The notes: generated from the sequence alone by a model not told the origin. A DNA stretch of 64,000 nucleotides from Azospira inquinata (GCF_018905915.1 NZ_CP064782.1:1674001-1738000), one strand, 5' to 3'; shown: positions 9,276 to 18,990, counted from the first letter of the stretch. Numbers and translations: made by a program.

Positions 9276-10016
9276 CTATTTGCGCCGGAAAATCACGTCC
9301 CAGACCCCGTGGCCCAGGCGCAGGCCCCGCTGTTCAAACTTGGTCAGGGGGCGGTAGTCCGGGCGGGGGGCGAAGCCGCCCTGCCGGGAATCCACCGTGT
9401 TTTCCAGGAGGGGTTCCCCGGACAGCACTTCCAGCATCTGGATAGCGTATTCCTCCCAGTCCGTGGCGCAGTGGAGATAGCCACCGGGGGCCAGACGGGA
9501 GGCGAGCAGGGCCACCAGGGGCGGCTGCACTAGGCGGCGCTTGTGGTGGCGCTTTTTCGGCCAGGGATCGGGGAAAAAAATATGCACCCCGGCCAGACTG
9601 TCCGGGGCGATCATGTCCCGCAACACCTCCACCGCGTCGTGCTGGATGATGCGCTGGTTGCTCAGGCCTTTTTCCGCCACCAGCTTGCACAGGCTGCCCA
9701 CCCCGGGGGAATGGACTTCCACCCCCAGGTAGTCGTTTTCCGGATGGGTTTCTGCGATGGTAGCGGAGGTTTCCCCCATGCCAAAGCCGATTTCAAAAAT
9801 GTGGGGGGCGTGGCGCCCGTAGAGGGCGTCCAGATCCAGCCGTTCAGGCCGGTAGGGCACGCCGATGCGGGGCATCATGGTTTCCAGATAGCGGGTCTGG
9901 GCGTTGGACATGCGGCCCTGGCGCAGGACAAAGCTGCGGATGGCCGGATGGGTGCCGCTGGCTTCCTGGGCCGGGGCGGAAAGGGGGGACTGGGGCTGGT
10001 CGGCGGTGTCGCTCAT
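9276..10016 (-). CDS. trmB: tRNA (guanine-N7-)-methyltransferase
   Basis: SAM-dependent enzyme that methylates G46 in the variable loop of many tRNAs. The 246-residue protein has the SAM motif EIGFGMGE, the downstream acidic [10 protein letters not shown], and the family signatures [14 protein letters not shown] and [10 protein letters not shown] basic N-terminal extension of about 35 residues precedes the catalytic core. Its ATG overlaps the stop of the upstream Pro/Ala-rich gene by four bases (ATGA), so the two are translationally coupled, and the set probably begins at thiS. Confidence 0.96.
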   Translation of the reverse strand: MSDTADQPQSPLSAPAQEASGTHPAIRSFVLRQGRMSNAQTRYLETMMPRIGVPYRPERLDLDALYGRHAPHIFEIGFGMGETSATIAETHPENDYLGVEVHSPGVGSLCKLVAEKGLSNQRIIQHDAVEVLRDMIAPDSLAGVHIFFPDPWPKKRHHKRRLVQPPLVALLASRLAPGGYLHCATDWEEYAIQMLEVLSGEPLLENTVDSRQGGFAPRPDYRPLTKFEQRGLRLGHGVWDVIFRRK

Positions 10017-11617
10017 GGCTGACGGATTTCCTTATTGACGTCGAAGGCGGAACGAAGGGCGTGGCGGCTGCCTTGCAGGCCCCCCGGGCCGGGGGCCGCC
10101 AGGGCGGCGCAGAGGGCTGGATCGGGGGTATCGCCGAGGCGCTGGCGCTGATTCTGGCGCAAGGCTTCCTGCCAGCGGGTCAGGGCGTCGGCGGGGGCAT
10201 TGGCCGGGTCTTTGGGCTCGGGACCGGCGGCTTCTGTGAGGGTCTGGGTGAGGCGCTGCACCGCCTCCGCCTCCAGGGGACCGTTGTCCTGTTCCCAGGC
10301 GGCCAGGGCCTTATCCAGCTGGGCCTGATCTTCTGCCGTGGCGCTGCGGCGGCATTGGGCCACCACCTCCCGGGTTTCCGTGGCCCGGCGCAGCCGTTCC
10401 CCGTCCCGGCGCACCAGCCAGAGCCGTTCCAGATCATAGCGGGGCTTTTCCAGGGCCTGGGGCAGGGTGGCGCAGGCGGCGGCCAGGGCCGGGCTATCCG
10501 TGGCGAAACCCAGTTCAGTCTTGAGTTGCAAGGCCTTAACCAGGGCCAGACGGGCCGCTTCCGGGGAGCGGTCGTGGAAATAGTAGCGGGCCAGATCCCG
10601 CTCCGCCTGTTCCGCCCAGGGGCCGTTTTTGTCCCACCAAGCCTGGTAGGCGGCCTGGCTGGGGGCGGCTTGGCCGGGCACCAGGGCGCAGGCCCGGGCC
10701 AGAAGGGTGACCCCGTGGGCCACGCCGAACAGGGTCTGCTGGGCCAGGATGGCCGGGCGGTCAAAGGCATAGCCCAGACGCTGGGGATCGGGCTTGAGGG
10801 GAGGCAGGGGGTCCGAAGCGGCCGGGGCCGGACGAACCGGGGTGGCCGTGGTCCACGGGCCAGGGGTAAAGGGGGAGGCCGGATTGCTGGGGGCGGCGGG
10901 GGCCCCAGATGTGGCGGGAGCGGCAGGGGTGGCTGACGCGATAGGCTCGGTAGGCGCGATAGACGTGGTTGCCGTAGGCTGGGGTGCAGGTGCAGGTGCA
11001 GGTGCAGGTGCAGGTGCAGGTGCAGGTGCAGGTGCAGCGGAGGGGCCGTCCGCTTCCTGGCGGCCGGTGGCGGGCGTTTGCCCAGGCGGGTTGGGGGAAG
11101 CGGCGTTCGCAGCCGCTGCCGTTGGGAGATCGGAGGGGGTGCCGGGGAGCGGTGCCGTGGGGGCGGCCTCCTGGGGCGCCGGGGCCACGGGGTGGGCCGG
11201 GCGCGCTACGCTGGCGTCGGCTGCGGCCGGGCCCTTGGCCTCTGAACTCTGTGGGGCGGGGCCTGTCGAGACAGGACTAGGGGCGGTCGTTCCGGTCGAG
11301 ACCGTTGAAGTTGCCGGGGCTGTCGATGGCATCGGCGCCCCTTCGGCGCTGGGGCTGTTGGGGGCCGCTGTCGGGGCGGTGGTTTCCCCTGCCGTTTCCC
11401 CCTCCCGCCCTTTCTGGGGCAGGCCCCGGGGATTGGGCAGGGTGGCGGCGGAGCCGGGGGTGACCAGGCGGGGCAGCCACTGGCGCGGGTCCAGGGCCTG
11501 CAACACTTCCCGCAGTTCCAGCTGGGCCGGGGTAAGCAGGGTGCTGTCCTGGGCCCGGGCCCCCCAGGGTGCCATGGCACAGAGCCAGGCCAGAATCAGC
11601 CGCCGGGGGAAAGCCAT
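10013..11617 (-). CDS. Proline/alanine-rich exported protein of unknown function
   Basis: I do not recognise a named family. The 534-residue product has a clear signal peptide (basic MAFPRR, hydrophobic core, cleavage after GARA). Then comes a low-complexity Pro/Ala/Thr linker of about 250 residues, including an uninterrupted alternation of Ala and Pro encoded by a hexanucleotide tandem repeat. A helical C-terminal domain of about 230 residues has several cysteines and repeated Trp/Tyr helices. The ATG at 11617 begins 13 nt after the thiG stop; an in-frame start further upstream would lie inside thiG and lack the signal peptide. It sits in the thiS-thiG-trmB run and may be a periplasmic or surface-tethered protein. 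Confidence 0.75.
   Translation of the reverse strand: MAFPRRLILAWLCAMAPWGARAQDSTLLTPAQLELREVLQALDPRQWLPRLVTPGSAATLPNPRGLPQKGREGETAGETTAPTAAPNSPSAEGAPMPSTAPATSTVSTGTTAPSPVSTGPAPQSSEAKGPAAADASVARPAHPVAPAPQEAAPTAPLPGTPSDLPTAAAANAASPNPPGQTPATGRQEADGPSAAPAPAPAPAPAPAPAPAPQPTATTSIAPTEPIASATPAAPATSGAPAAPSNPASPFTPGPWTTATPVRPAPAASDPLPPLKPDPQRLGYAFDRPAILAQQTLFGVAHGVTLLARACALVPGQAAPSQAAYQAWWDKNGPWAEQAERDLARYYFHDRSPEAARLALVKALQLKTELGFATDSPALAAACATLPQALEKPRYDLERLWLVRRDGERLRRATETREVVAQCRRSATAEDQAQLDKALAAWEQDNGPLEAEAVQRLTQTLTEAAGPEPKDPANAPADALTRWQEALRQNQRQRLGDTPDPALCAALAAPGPGGLQGSRHALRSAFDVNKEIRQP
10984..11037. repeat. Nine tandem copies of GTGCAG (in-frame microsatellite)
   Basis: Nine perfect copies of the hexamer GTGCAG lie inside the exported-protein gene; on the coding strand each unit encodes one Ala-Pro pair. 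Copy-number slippage would change linker length without a frameshift. Confidence 0.95.
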
Positions 11618-11630
11618 GGGGAAAGGGCGC

Positions 11631-12416
11631 TCAGGGCTTGCCGATGAGGCCGGTGGTGGGGGAGCTGGGGTCAGCGCTATACAGCTTGCGGGGCATGCGC
11701 CCGGCCAGGAAGGCTTCCCGACCGGCGGCCACGGCCTTTTGCATGGCACTGGCCATGAGCACCGGGTCCTGGGCGTGGGCGATGGCGGTGTTCATCAACA
11801 CCCCGTCGCAGCCCAGTTCCAGGGCGATGGCCGCGTCGGAGGCGGTGCCCACCCCCGCATCCACCAGCACCGGCACCTTGGCGTTGTCGATGATGAGGCG
11901 CAGATTCCAGGGATTGAGAATGCCCATGCCGGAGCCGATCAGGGAGGCCAGGGGCATGACCGCCACACAGCCCAGTTCTTCCAGCATTTTGGCCTGGATG
12001 GGGTCGTCAGCGCAGTAGACCATGACCTGGAAGCCTTCCTTGACCAGGGTTTCGGCGGCCTTCAGGGTTTCCGGCATGTTGGGGAAGAGGGTCTTGGGGT
12101 CCCCCAGCACTTCCAGTTTCACCAGGCTATGGCCGTCCAGCAGTTCCCGGGCCAGACGCAGGGTGCGCACCGCCTCTTCGGCGGTGAAGCAGCCGGCGGT
12201 GTTGGGCAGAATGGTGTAGCGGTCCGGGGGCAGCACTTCCAGCAGATTGGGCTGGCTGGGGTCCTGGCCGATGTTCATGCGGCGGATGGCCACGGTGACG
12301 ATTTCCGCGCCGGAGGCTTCAATGGCCTGACGGGTCTGTTCAAAATCCCGATACTTGCCCGTGCCCACGAGGAGACGGGAACGGTAGGCCTTGCCGGCGA
12401 TGACGAGTTGATCCAT
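11631..12416 (-). CDS. thiG: Thiazole synthase ThiG
   Basis: Cytoplasmic enzyme that builds the thiazole phosphate of thiamine from 1-deoxyxylulose 5-phosphate, dehydroglycine and ThiS thiocarboxylate. The 261-residue TIM-barrel protein carries the Schiff-base lysine in [16 protein letters not shown] and the phosphate-binding segment [20 protein letters not shown]. It lies nine nt after thiS, so the two are co-transcribed. No other thiamine genes (thiC, thiE, thiF, thiO) are near, so the rest of the pathway must be elsewhere. Confidence 0.97.
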   Translation of the reverse strand: MDQLVIAGKAYRSRLLVGTGKYRDFEQTRQAIEASGAEIVTVAIRRMNIGQDPSQPNLLEVLPPDRYTILPNTAGCFTAEEAVRTLRLARELLDGHSLVKLEVLGDPKTLFPNMPETLKAAETLVKEGFQVMVYCADDPIQAKMLEELGCVAVMPLASLIGSGMGILNPWNLRLIIDNAKVPVLVDAGVGTASDAAIALELGCDGVLMNTAIAHAQDPVLMASAMQKAVAAGREAFLAGRMPRKLYSADPSSPTTGLIGKP

Positions 12417-12425
12417 GGAGAGCTC

Positions 12426-12626
12426 CTAGCCGCCGCCCACAGCGACGACGATTTCAATATGGTCCCCTGCCGCCACCAGGGTATCGGCATGGCGTCCGCG
12501 GGGCACGATGTCGCCGTTGATTTCCACGGCGATGCGTTTGCCGGTATAGCCCAGTTCCGTCACCAGCTGGGCGACGGTAAGGGCGGCGGGGAAATGGCGG
12601 ATTTCGCCGTTGAGCGTGACTTCCAT
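12426..12626 (-). CDS. thiS: Sulfur carrier protein ThiS
   Basis: Small ubiquitin-fold sulfur carrier whose C-terminal Gly-Gly is adenylated and then thiocarboxylated to donate sulfur to ThiG. The 66-residue product shows the beta-grasp pattern and ends VVAVGGG, with the required terminal diglycine. It is the first gene of the thiS-thiG-exported protein-trmB run. I looked for a TPP riboswitch in the roughly 160 nt upstream and saw no THI-box consensus. Confidence 0.95.
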   Translation of the reverse strand: MEVTLNGEIRHFPAALTVAQLVTELGYTGKRIAVEINGDIVPRGRHADTLVAAGDHIEIVVAVGGG

Positions 12627-12711
12627 GAGGGGGGTGATTTTACCACGGGCCTTTCGGGAAGCTGCCTGCCGCCTCGGGCATTAGTGCACAGGTTGGGCCC
12701 TATTCCATGGT

Positions 12712-12717
12712 TATAAT
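12712..12717 (+). promoter_or_regulatory. Possible -10 element before the ligand-binding protein gene
   Basis: TATAAT stands 73 nt upstream of the chosen ATG at 12790. The -35 region at 17-nt spacing (CAGGTT) is poor, so the call rests on the -10 alone. Confidence 0.4.
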
Positions 12718-12789
12718 GCCGTTTCCATGAAGGCTCCCGCCGGGGGCCGGGAAAGCGGCGCGCACGCCGGAGACGACGGAACGGCAAAT

Positions 12790-13941
12790 ATGTATCGGTG
12801 GCTGGGCCTGTTGCTGGGAGCAATACTGCTGTGGGGGGCTGCCCAGCCCGCCGGGGCGGTGCTGCGCATCGGCGTCATCGTTTCCGCCACCGGCGCCGCC
12901 TCCGCCCTGGGACTGCCCCAGCGCAACGCGGTAGCGCTGTTGCCCCGGCGCATCGGCGGGGAGCCGGTGGAATACGTGGTGCTGGACGATAACTCGGACC
13001 CGGTGCGCACCGTGGCCCTGGTCCGGGCCCTGCTCCGGGCCCCCGGGGTGGATGCCCTGATCGGCCCCACCACCACCCCCGCCTCCCTGGCACTCCTGGA
13101 TTTCGTCGCCGATGCCCAGGTGCCCATGCTCACCCCGGCGGGCTCCTCCCTGGTGGTTCAGCCCCTGGAGGCCCGTAAACGCTGGGCTTTCAAACTGACC
13201 CCGAGCGAAGCCAGCCTGTCCACCGTGCTCCTGCGCCATATGGCCCGCCACGGGGTGCGGCGCCTGGCCCTGATCGGCTTTACGGACACCTACGGGGAAA
13301 GCTGGCGCTCGTATATCGAAGGAGCGGCGCCCAAGGCTGGGGTGCATCTGCTACTGACGGAACGCTACGGGCGCATGGACCAGACGGTGATGGGCCAGGT
13401 GCTCAATACCATGGCGGCCAAGCCGGACGGGGTGTTGATCGCCGCTTCCGGCCTGCCCGCCCTGCTGCCCCAGGTTTCCCTGCGGGACAAGGGTTACCGG
13501 GGCCCCATCTATCAGACCATGGGGGCGTCCCTGGGGGCCTTCCCCCTGCTGGCGGGGAAGGTGGCGGAAGGCACCTGGATGGTGGCTAATCCGGTGCTGG
13601 TGGCCGACCAGCTGCCCCCCAACCATCCCCTGGCGACCCAGGTGGCGGCTTACGCCCAGGCCTATCGGGCCCGTTACCGGGTGGCCCCTGAACCCTTCGG
13701 CGGCTATGTCTTCGACGCGGGCCTGTTGCTCCAGGCCGCCGTGCCCCAGGCCCTGACCCACGGTCATCCCGGCACCCCGGCCTTTCGTCAGGCCTTGCGT
13801 AATGCTCTGGAACACGGTGCCCCCTTGGCGGGCTGCCAGGGCATCTACCGCTTTACCCGGGATAATCACAACGGCCCCGAGCCCCTGCCCCGGGCCATGA
13901 TGCAGCTGCGCCAGGGCCACTGGGTTCTGACGCCGGACTGA
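12790..13941 (+). CDS. Periplasmic branched-chain amino acid/amide-type ligand-binding protein (LivK family)
   Basis: Type I periplasmic-binding-protein fold, probably the receptor of an ABC transporter or a stand-alone sensor. The 383-residue product has a signal peptide (MYRWLGLLLGAILLWGAAQPAGA) and then the typical LRIGVIVSATGAASALG start, the first-domain motif LIGPTTTPASLAL, and later FGGYVFDAGLLLQAA. The start at 12790 is chosen because it opens the signal peptide; an in-frame ATG at 12727 adds 21 hydrophilic residues. No permease or ATPase genes lie beside it, so the ligand and transport partners are unknown. Confidence 0.88.
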   Translation: MYRWLGLLLGAILLWGAAQPAGAVLRIGVIVSATGAASALGLPQRNAVALLPRRIGGEPVEYVVLDDNSDPVRTVALVRALLRAPGVDALIGPTTTPASLALLDFVADAQVPMLTPAGSSLVVQPLEARKRWAFKLTPSEASLSTVLLRHMARHGVRRLALIGFTDTYGESWRSYIEGAAPKAGVHLLLTERYGRMDQTVMGQVLNTMAAKPDGVLIAASGLPALLPQVSLRDKGYRGPIYQTMGASLGAFPLLAGKVAEGTWMVANPVLVADQLPPNHPLATQVAAYAQAYRARYRVAPEPFGGYVFDAGLLLQAAVPQALTHGHPGTPAFRQALRNALEHGAPLAGCQGIYRFTRDNHNGPEPLPRAMMQLRQGHWVLTPD

Positions 13942-13991
13942 GGCGGCGGGGTTTCTCCGCCCTTGTTGCTCGGTTTCTCTTCTTGCTTCTC

Positions 13992-14053
13992 GCACCCGCA
14001 CCCGCACCCGCACCCGCCAGCCCCCAGCCCCCAGCCCCCAGCCCCCAGCCCCC
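13992..14053. repeat. Compound tandem repeat (GCACCC)4 then (AGCCCCC)5
   Basis: Four perfect GCACCC hexamers (13992-14015) are followed after three bases by five perfect AGCCCCC heptamers (14019-14053). They lie in the gap between the ligand-binding protein gene and the terminator, outside any credible gene. Confidence 0.93.
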
Positions 14054-14090
14054 AGCAGGGCAGAGATGTGCTGCGGCGGCTCGGAACGCA

Positions 14091-14121
14091 AAAAAACGGC
14101 GGGAATTGCCCGCCGTTTTTT
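14091..14121. terminator. Bidirectional terminator between the ligand-binding protein gene and ppk2
   Basis: A perfect 13-bp inverted repeat AAAAAACGGCGGG/CCCGCCGTTTTTT with a 5-nt loop AATTG lies between converging genes and ends in T-tracts in both directions. Confidence 0.93.
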
Positions 14122-14198
14122 ATCGCCCCGCCCCGAATGGGCAGGGGGCTGGACACCGTGAAAGGCCCGTGGTGGCGTCTCTCCGGCCATCGCCTTTT

Positions 14199-15377
14199 TT
14201 AAAACACCACCGGGCCGCCCTGTTCGCCCCGTTCGTACACCACATTGGCTCGGCCCACCAGCAGGGGGTCCAGGCGGCCGATGGCGGTGGCGTCCTTGTT
14301 GGTGTAGGGCAGCTTGTAGAGCACGTAGCGCATGGCGTTGAGCCGCGCCCGCTTCTTGCAGTCCGACTTGACCACGGTCCAGGGGGCATCCGCCGTGTCC
14401 GTGTAGAAGAACATGGATTCCTTGGCCTTGGTGTAGTTGTTCCACTTATCCAGGGAGGCCAGGTCGATGGGGGACAGCTTCCATTGCTTCAGGGGATGGT
14501 CTTTCCGTTCCTTGAAGCGGCGGCGCTGCTCTTCCCGGCTGACGGAGAACCAGAACTTGATCAGGTGAATGCCGCTGCGCACCAGATTGCGTTCAAATTC
14601 CGGCGTCTGGCGCATGAATTCGTTGTATTCCTCGTCGCTACAGAAGCCCATGACCCGTTCCACCCCGGCCCGGTTGTACCAGGACCGGTCAAACAGGACG
14701 ATTTCTCCGGCGGTGGGCAGGTGTTGGATGTAGCGTTGGAAATACCACTGGCCCTTTTCCACGTCGGAGGGCTTGTCCAGGGCCACTACCTTGGCGCCCC
14801 GGGGATTCAGGTGTTCCATGAAGCGCTTGATGGTGCCGCCCTTGCCTGCCGCGTCCCGGCCTTCAAAGACAATCACCACCCGTTGCCCCGTTTCCTTGAC
14901 CCAGGCCTGGAGCTTCAGCAGTTCCACCTGGAGGTGGTATTTCTGCTTTTCGTAATTCTTCCGGGACATGAGGTTTTTGTAGGGATAGCCCCCATTACGC
15001 CAGTCCTCGGCTAATTCCTCATCCGGGCTGATGGGCCGCTTTGGCGGCTGCTTTTCCTCATCCTGGAAAAGGGCCTTGCGCAGGGCCTTCACATCGTCCG
15101 GGGAAGCCCCGGCCACAATGGCGCCCAGGGTTTCGGCCACGCCGCCCAGGCCTTCCTTGGCCACGGTCTTAATAATGTCGTTCACCGCCACGGCCTTGGA
15201 GGTCTGGGCGGCAGCCACAGCTTGGCCCACCACGAATTTTTCGATGCCGCCCTGGCTGCGGGCCGGGGCCACGTCACCGGCCTTGGCAGCGCGAGGTGGC
15301 ACGGCCTTGGGGGCGACGCTCTTGGTCTTGCGGACAGTGCTGGGAACGGTGCTGGGGGATTGGGGTTTTTCAGGCAA
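14199..15377 (-). CDS. ppk2: Polyphosphate kinase 2 (PPK2 family)
   Basis: PPK2 enzymes move phosphate between polyphosphate and nucleotides, usually making GTP or ATP from the diphosphate at the expense of polyphosphate. Visible motifs are Walker A FEGRDAAGKGGTIKR, Walker B LFDRSWYNRAGVERVMGF and the lid segment with FSVSREEQRRRF. An Ala/Pro/Lys-rich N-terminal region of about 110 residues precedes the kinase core. I chose the TTG at 15377 because AGGAG stands 7 nt upstream. An in-frame ATG at 15434 would add 19 residues but has only a poorly placed AGGA. The length of 392 residues is above the class I core of about 270-300. Confidence 0.9.
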   Translation of the reverse strand: MPEKPQSPSTVPSTVRKTKSVAPKAVPPRAAKAGDVAPARSQGGIEKFVVGQAVAAAQTSKAVAVNDIIKTVAKEGLGGVAETLGAIVAGASPDDVKALRKALFQDEEKQPPKRPISPDEELAEDWRNGGYPYKNLMSRKNYEKQKYHLQVELLKLQAWVKETGQRVVIVFEGRDAAGKGGTIKRFMEHLNPRGAKVVALDKPSDVEKGQWYFQRYIQHLPTAGEIVLFDRSWYNRAGVERVMGFCSDEEYNEFMRQTPEFERNLVRSGIHLIKFWFSVSREEQRRRFKERKDHPLKQWKLSPIDLASLDKWNNYTKAKESMFFYTDTADAPWTVVKSDCKKRARLNAMRYVLYKLPYTNKDATAIGRLDPLLVGRANVVYERGEQGGPVVF

Positions 15378-15608
15378 CGTGCATCTCCTCTCGCGGGTGG
15401 TTTCCAAGGGGTCGGAACCCGGGGGCTCGACCATGTCCTATTGTGCGCCGAAAGCGCCGCCATGGGGATGGTCGCCAAACTAGGGATTGGCCGCTCAGGG
15501 GCCTGGGGCTTGGCTGACAGGCGTAGAGCCAGAAACCTTAAACAGGAAAAACGGGGAGGAAAAACGAAGGGTGGGGGTAAGGCGGGGAATGGAGCGGAGG
15601 GGGAAAGC

Positions 15609-15682
15609 TGGAGCGGGCGAAGGGAATCGAACCCTCTTCATGAGCTTGGGAAGCTCAGGTAATACCATTATACGACGCCCGC
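15609..15682 (-). tRNA. tRNA-Gly, anticodon CCC
   Basis: Read on the minus strand this is a full cloverleaf: acceptor GCGGGCG pairing with CGCCCGC, D-arm GTATAATGGTATTAC, anticodon stem TGAGC/GCTCA closing the loop TTCCCAA (anticodon CCC), and T-arm GAGGGTTCGATTCCCTT. The 3' CCA is encoded. It closely matches E. coli glyU. No integrase or duplicated 3' end was seen nearby. Confidence 0.96.
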
Positions 15683-15786
15683 TAAGAGGAACCGGATTGT
15701 AGAGCAAAGCGGCGGCGGCGGGAAGCCCCGCCCCTGCCTTTTATCCCCGCCCGCCGGATGGGCCCGGCGGGCGGGGCGGTCGAGCT

Positions 15787-16314
15787 TTAGCGGCCCAGGG
15801 GCGCCAGCTGCCGGTAGGCTCCGCCCTGGAAGACCAGGGGCAAGCGTTCCGGCTGGTGCTCAAAGGCTTCCACCCGGCCGATGAAAATCAGGTGGTCTCC
15901 CCCGGGGTGGCGGGCCTCATTGGCGCATTGGAAGGTGGCGCAGCAGCCCGGCAGCAGGGGCGCGCCCCCCAGGCCCGGGGCCCAGTCCAGATCGGCGAAT
16001 TTGTCCTCGGCCCGGGAGGCGAAGCGGTTGGAGAGGGCTTCCTGGTCCAGAGCCAGCACATTGACGGCGAAGTGGCTGGCCTGGACGAAGGCTTCCCGGC
16101 TGGGGGACTGGGCCGCCAGACTCCAGAGAATGAGGGCCGGCTCTAGGGAGACGGAGCTGAAGGAATTGACGGTGAGCCCCAGGGGGCGGCCGTCCGGGCC
16201 CAGGGCGGTGACCACGGTGACGCCCGTGGCATAGCTGCCCAGGGCGTTGCGGAAACTACGGCTGTCAAAGGGCGCCGCCGGGCTGGCGACGGAAAAGGGG
16301 GCGGTGGCGTTCAT
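15787..16314 (-). CDS. Flavin reductase family protein
   Basis: Flavin-binding split-barrel protein of the HpaC/flavin reductase group, which commonly supplies reduced FMN or FAD to a monooxygenase. The 175-residue product has the family start FRNALGSYATGVTVVTA, the flavin-contacting GLTVNSFSSVSLEPALILWSL and the late motif GDHLIFIGRVEAF. No partner monooxygenase lies next to it, so its role could also be general flavin or metal reduction. It stands alone between the tRNA and the divergent purT. Confidence 0.9.
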   Translation of the reverse strand: MNATAPFSVASPAAPFDSRSFRNALGSYATGVTVVTALGPDGRPLGLTVNSFSSVSLEPALILWSLAAQSPSREAFVQASHFAVNVLALDQEALSNRFASRAEDKFADLDWAPGLGGAPLLPGCCATFQCANEARHPGGDHLIFIGRVEAFEHQPERLPLVFQGGAYRQLAPLGR

Positions 16315-16484
16315 GGTGTGACGGTGGGTGAGGGGTGGGAAAAAAGCGGCGTGTTAAAATTTGCGACCTTACGCCAGCGCCGGACCGGAATAGGTGGGCT
16401 GCCCCTTCGCGGGGGCCCTTGCGGTCCGTGGCGTCCAGGCCCAGTGTGTGTGCTGCGGCGACAAAACCAGACGGGAGAGAACCC

Positions 16485-17711
16485 ATGAGAATCGGTACAC
16501 CCTTGAGTCCCTCCGCCACCCGCGTCATGCTGCTGGGTGCCGGCGAACTGGGCAAGGAAGTCATTATCGCTTTGCAGCGCCTGGGTGTCGAGGTGATCGC
16601 CGTGGACCGCTACGACCATGCCCCCGGGATGCAGGTGGCCCATCGCAGCCATGTGATCGACATGACGGACGGGGCTGCCCTGCGCCGTCTGGTGGAATTG
16701 GAAAAGCCCCATCTGGTGGTGCCGGAAATCGAGGCTATCGCCACGGACATGCTGGTGCAGATCGAGGCGGAAGGCCTGACGGAGGTGATTCCCACGGCCC
16801 GGGCCGCCCGTCTCACCATGAACCGGGAAGGCATCCGCCGTCTGGCGGCGGAAGAGCTGGGCCTGCCCACTTCCCCATACTGCTTCGCCGATTCCCTGGA
16901 TCAACTCCAGGCTGCCATCGACGGCACGGACAGCCAGCCCGGCATCGGCTACCCCTGCGTGGTCAAGCCCGTAATGTCCTCCTCCGGCAAGGGCCAGAGC
17001 CTGGTGCGCAGCGCCGCCGAAGTGGCCCCTGCCTGGGACTATGCCAAATCCGGCGGCCGGGTGGATCAGGGCCGGGTGATCGTGGAAGGCTTTATCGACT
17101 TCGACTACGAAATCACCCAGCTCACGGTGCGGGCCCTGGGCACCACGGGCCAGGTGGAAACCTCCTTCTGCGACCCCATCGGCCACCATCAGCTGAACGG
17201 GGATTACGTGGAATCCTGGCAGCCCCAGGCCATGTCTGCCGGTGCCCGGGAAAAGGCCCGGGATATCGCCCATCGCATTACCGCCGGGCTTGGCGGCCGG
17301 GGCATTTTCGGCGTGGAACTGTTCGTCAAGGGCGATCAGGTATGGTTTTCCGAGGTTAGCCCCCGGCCCCACGACACGGGGCTGGTGACCCTGGCCACCC
17401 AGCGCCTCTCCGAATTTGAGCTCCATGCCCGGGCCATTCTGGGCCTGCCCGTGGATACCACCCTGCGCAACCCGGGGGCCTCTGCGGTCATTTACGGTGG
17501 CCTGGAAGAGACGGGCATCGCCTTTGAAGGGGTGGCGGAAGCCCTCCAGGTGCCGGGCACAGACCTGCGCCTGTTCGGCAAACCCCAGAGCTTTAAAAAG
17601 CGCCGCATGGGGGTGGCCCTGGCCAGCGGGGAAACGGTGGAAAAGGCCCGGGAACGGGCCAAGCTGGCCGCCAGCCAGGTGCGCCCGGTGAGCGGCGGCA
17701 ACGGCCGTTAA
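16485..17711 (+). CDS. purT: Formate-dependent phosphoribosylglycinamide formyltransferase
   Basis: ATP-grasp enzyme that makes formyl-GAR in purine synthesis from GAR, formate and ATP, bypassing the folate-dependent PurN. The 408-residue protein starts [25 protein letters not shown]. It has the ATP-grasp lysine segment [15 protein letters not shown] and the metal-binding [25 protein letters not shown], quoted here only by its core GVELFVKGD and SPRPHDTG. The ATG at 16485 matches the family N-terminus; the upstream in-frame extension is unconserved. mutY begins only seven nt after the stop. Confidence 0.96.
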   Translation: MRIGTPLSPSATRVMLLGAGELGKEVIIALQRLGVEVIAVDRYDHAPGMQVAHRSHVIDMTDGAALRRLVELEKPHLVVPEIEAIATDMLVQIEAEGLTEVIPTARAARLTMNREGIRRLAAEELGLPTSPYCFADSLDQLQAAIDGTDSQPGIGYPCVVKPVMSSSGKGQSLVRSAAEVAPAWDYAKSGGRVDQGRVIVEGFIDFDYEITQLTVRALGTTGQVETSFCDPIGHHQLNGDYVESWQPQAMSAGAREKARDIAHRITAGLGGRGIFGVELFVKGDQVWFSEVSPRPHDTGLVTLATQRLSEFELHARAILGLPVDTTLRNPGASAVIYGGLEETGIAFEGVAEALQVPGTDLRLFGKPQSFKKRRMGVALASGETVEKARERAKLAASQVRPVSGGNGR

Positions 17712-17718
17712 GCCCCCT

Positions 17719-18843
17719 TTGGCCCCCACCCCCCGGGCCCTTCCGGTCCCTCTGCCCCCCGCCGACCCCGCCGCCCTCCGGGAATTCGCTTCCCGGCTGG
17801 TGGCTTGGCAGCGCCGGGAAGGGCGCCACGACCTGCCCTGGCAGAATACCCGGGACCCGTACCGTATCTGGCTCTCGGAAATCATGCTCCAGCAGACCCA
17901 GGTGAGTACGGTGATTCCCTACTACGCCCGTTTCCTGGAGGCCTTTCCCACCCTGGCGGACCTGGCGGCGGCCCCCCTGGAACGGGTGCTGGAGCTGTGG
18001 TCCGGTCTGGGCTACTACGCCCGGGCCCGCCATCTCCACGCCTGTGCCGTGGCCGTCTGCGCCCAGTACGGCGGCCACTTTCCTCCCTCTCCGGAATTGA
18101 TCGCCCAGTTGCCCGGCATTGGCCGTTCCACGGCGGCGGCCATCGGCGCCTTCGCCTTCGATTGCCGGGCGGCGATTCTGGACGGCAATGTGAAGCGGGT
18201 GCTGACCCGCTGTTTCGGCATTGCCGGTTTTCCCGGCAGCCCCAGGGTGGAAAAGGGACTCTGGGCCCTGGCGGAAGCCCTGCTGCCTGAGGCGCCGGAC
18301 ATGGTGGCCTATACCCAGGGCATCATGGACCTGGGGGCCGGACTCTGTGCCCGGAGCAAACCGGCCTGCGTACTCTGCCCCCTTCAGGAACACTGCGTTG
18401 CCCGTCGGGAAGGGCGCCAGGAGGAGCTGCCCGAGGGTAAGCCGGGCAAGGCGGTGCCGGAACGCCAGGTGAGTGCCTGCATTTTCCACGACGGGGAACG
18501 CATTCTTCTGGAGCGTCGTCCCCCCAGCGGCATCTGGGGCGGCCTGCTGACTCTGCCGGAAGCGGGGACGGAGGAATCCGCCCCGGCCCAGGCCCAGCGT
18601 TTGGGCCTGGATCTGCTGGCAGCGGCACCCCTGCCGCCCCTGCGCCACACCTTCACCCATTTCCGCCTGATCCTGAGCCCCTGGCTGTGCCGGGTGGGGC
18701 CGGAACGCATGCTCCGGGAAGGGAGCTGGGAATGGCTGCCCTGGTCCCGGGTGGGGGAAGCGGCCCTACCTGCCCCCATCAAAAAGCTGCTCCTGGGGCT
18801 GGAAGGCGCCCAGGCGGCTCCCTCCGCCTCCTCCGGGAACTGA
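17719..18843 (+). CDS. mutY: A/G-specific adenine DNA glycosylase
   Basis: Base-excision repair glycosylase that removes adenine mispaired with 8-oxoguanine. The 374-residue product has the catalytic Glu in SEIMLQQTQV, the helix-hairpin-helix LPGIGRSTAAAI, the catalytic Asp in ILDGNVKRVLTRC, the [4Fe-4S] cluster cysteines C-x6-C-x2-C-x5-C in the segment from LCARSKPAC to EHC, and a C-terminal NUDIX-like 8-oxoG recognition domain. No ATG stands before the conserved core, so the start is taken as TTG at 17719, about 15 residues longer than E. coli MutY at the N-terminus. Coupling to purT would suit a weak start codon. Confidence 0.94.
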   Translation: MAPTPRALPVPLPPADPAALREFASRLVAWQRREGRHDLPWQNTRDPYRIWLSEIMLQQTQVSTVIPYYARFLEAFPTLADLAAAPLERVLELWSGLGYYARARHLHACAVAVCAQYGGHFPPSPELIAQLPGIGRSTAAAIGAFAFDCRAAILDGNVKRVLTRCFGIAGFPGSPRVEKGLWALAEALLPEAPDMVAYTQGIMDLGAGLCARSKPACVLCPLQEHCVARREGRQEELPEGKPGKAVPERQVSACIFHDGERILLERRPPSGIWGGLLTLPEAGTEESAPAQAQRLGLDLLAAAPLPPLRHTFTHFRLILSPWLCRVGPERMLREGSWEWLPWSRVGEAALPAPIKKLLLGLEGAQAAPSASSGN

Positions 18844-18990
18844 GGCCGCCGCCTTCCCCCTTCCCCCCGGGGCGTGGGAATAAATGTCATATATGCCACG
18901 GACAAGTCCGGGAGGGCCGTGGGACAATGGTCCCGGGGAATTTCCCCGAATCCGCCGGGTTCGGCCTTCCCCTCTTCGGGAGCCTTGGTC

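Noticed and set aside
12627..12789. Possible TPP riboswitch upstream of thiS
   Set aside because: No CUGAGA or GAUCCGG-type THI-box sequence was seen on the thiS strand.
13992..14053. Tandem repeats considered as a CRISPR array
   Set aside because: Units are 6-7 bp and directly adjacent with no spacers, so they are microsatellites.
14199..15434. ATG at 15434 as the ppk2 start
   Set aside because: Its AGGA is almost adjacent to the ATG, whereas the TTG at 15377 has AGGAG at the best spacing; the choice remains open.
15609..15682. tRNA-Gly as an integration site for a mobile element
   Set aside because: No integrase and no repeated 3' tRNA end was seen on either side.
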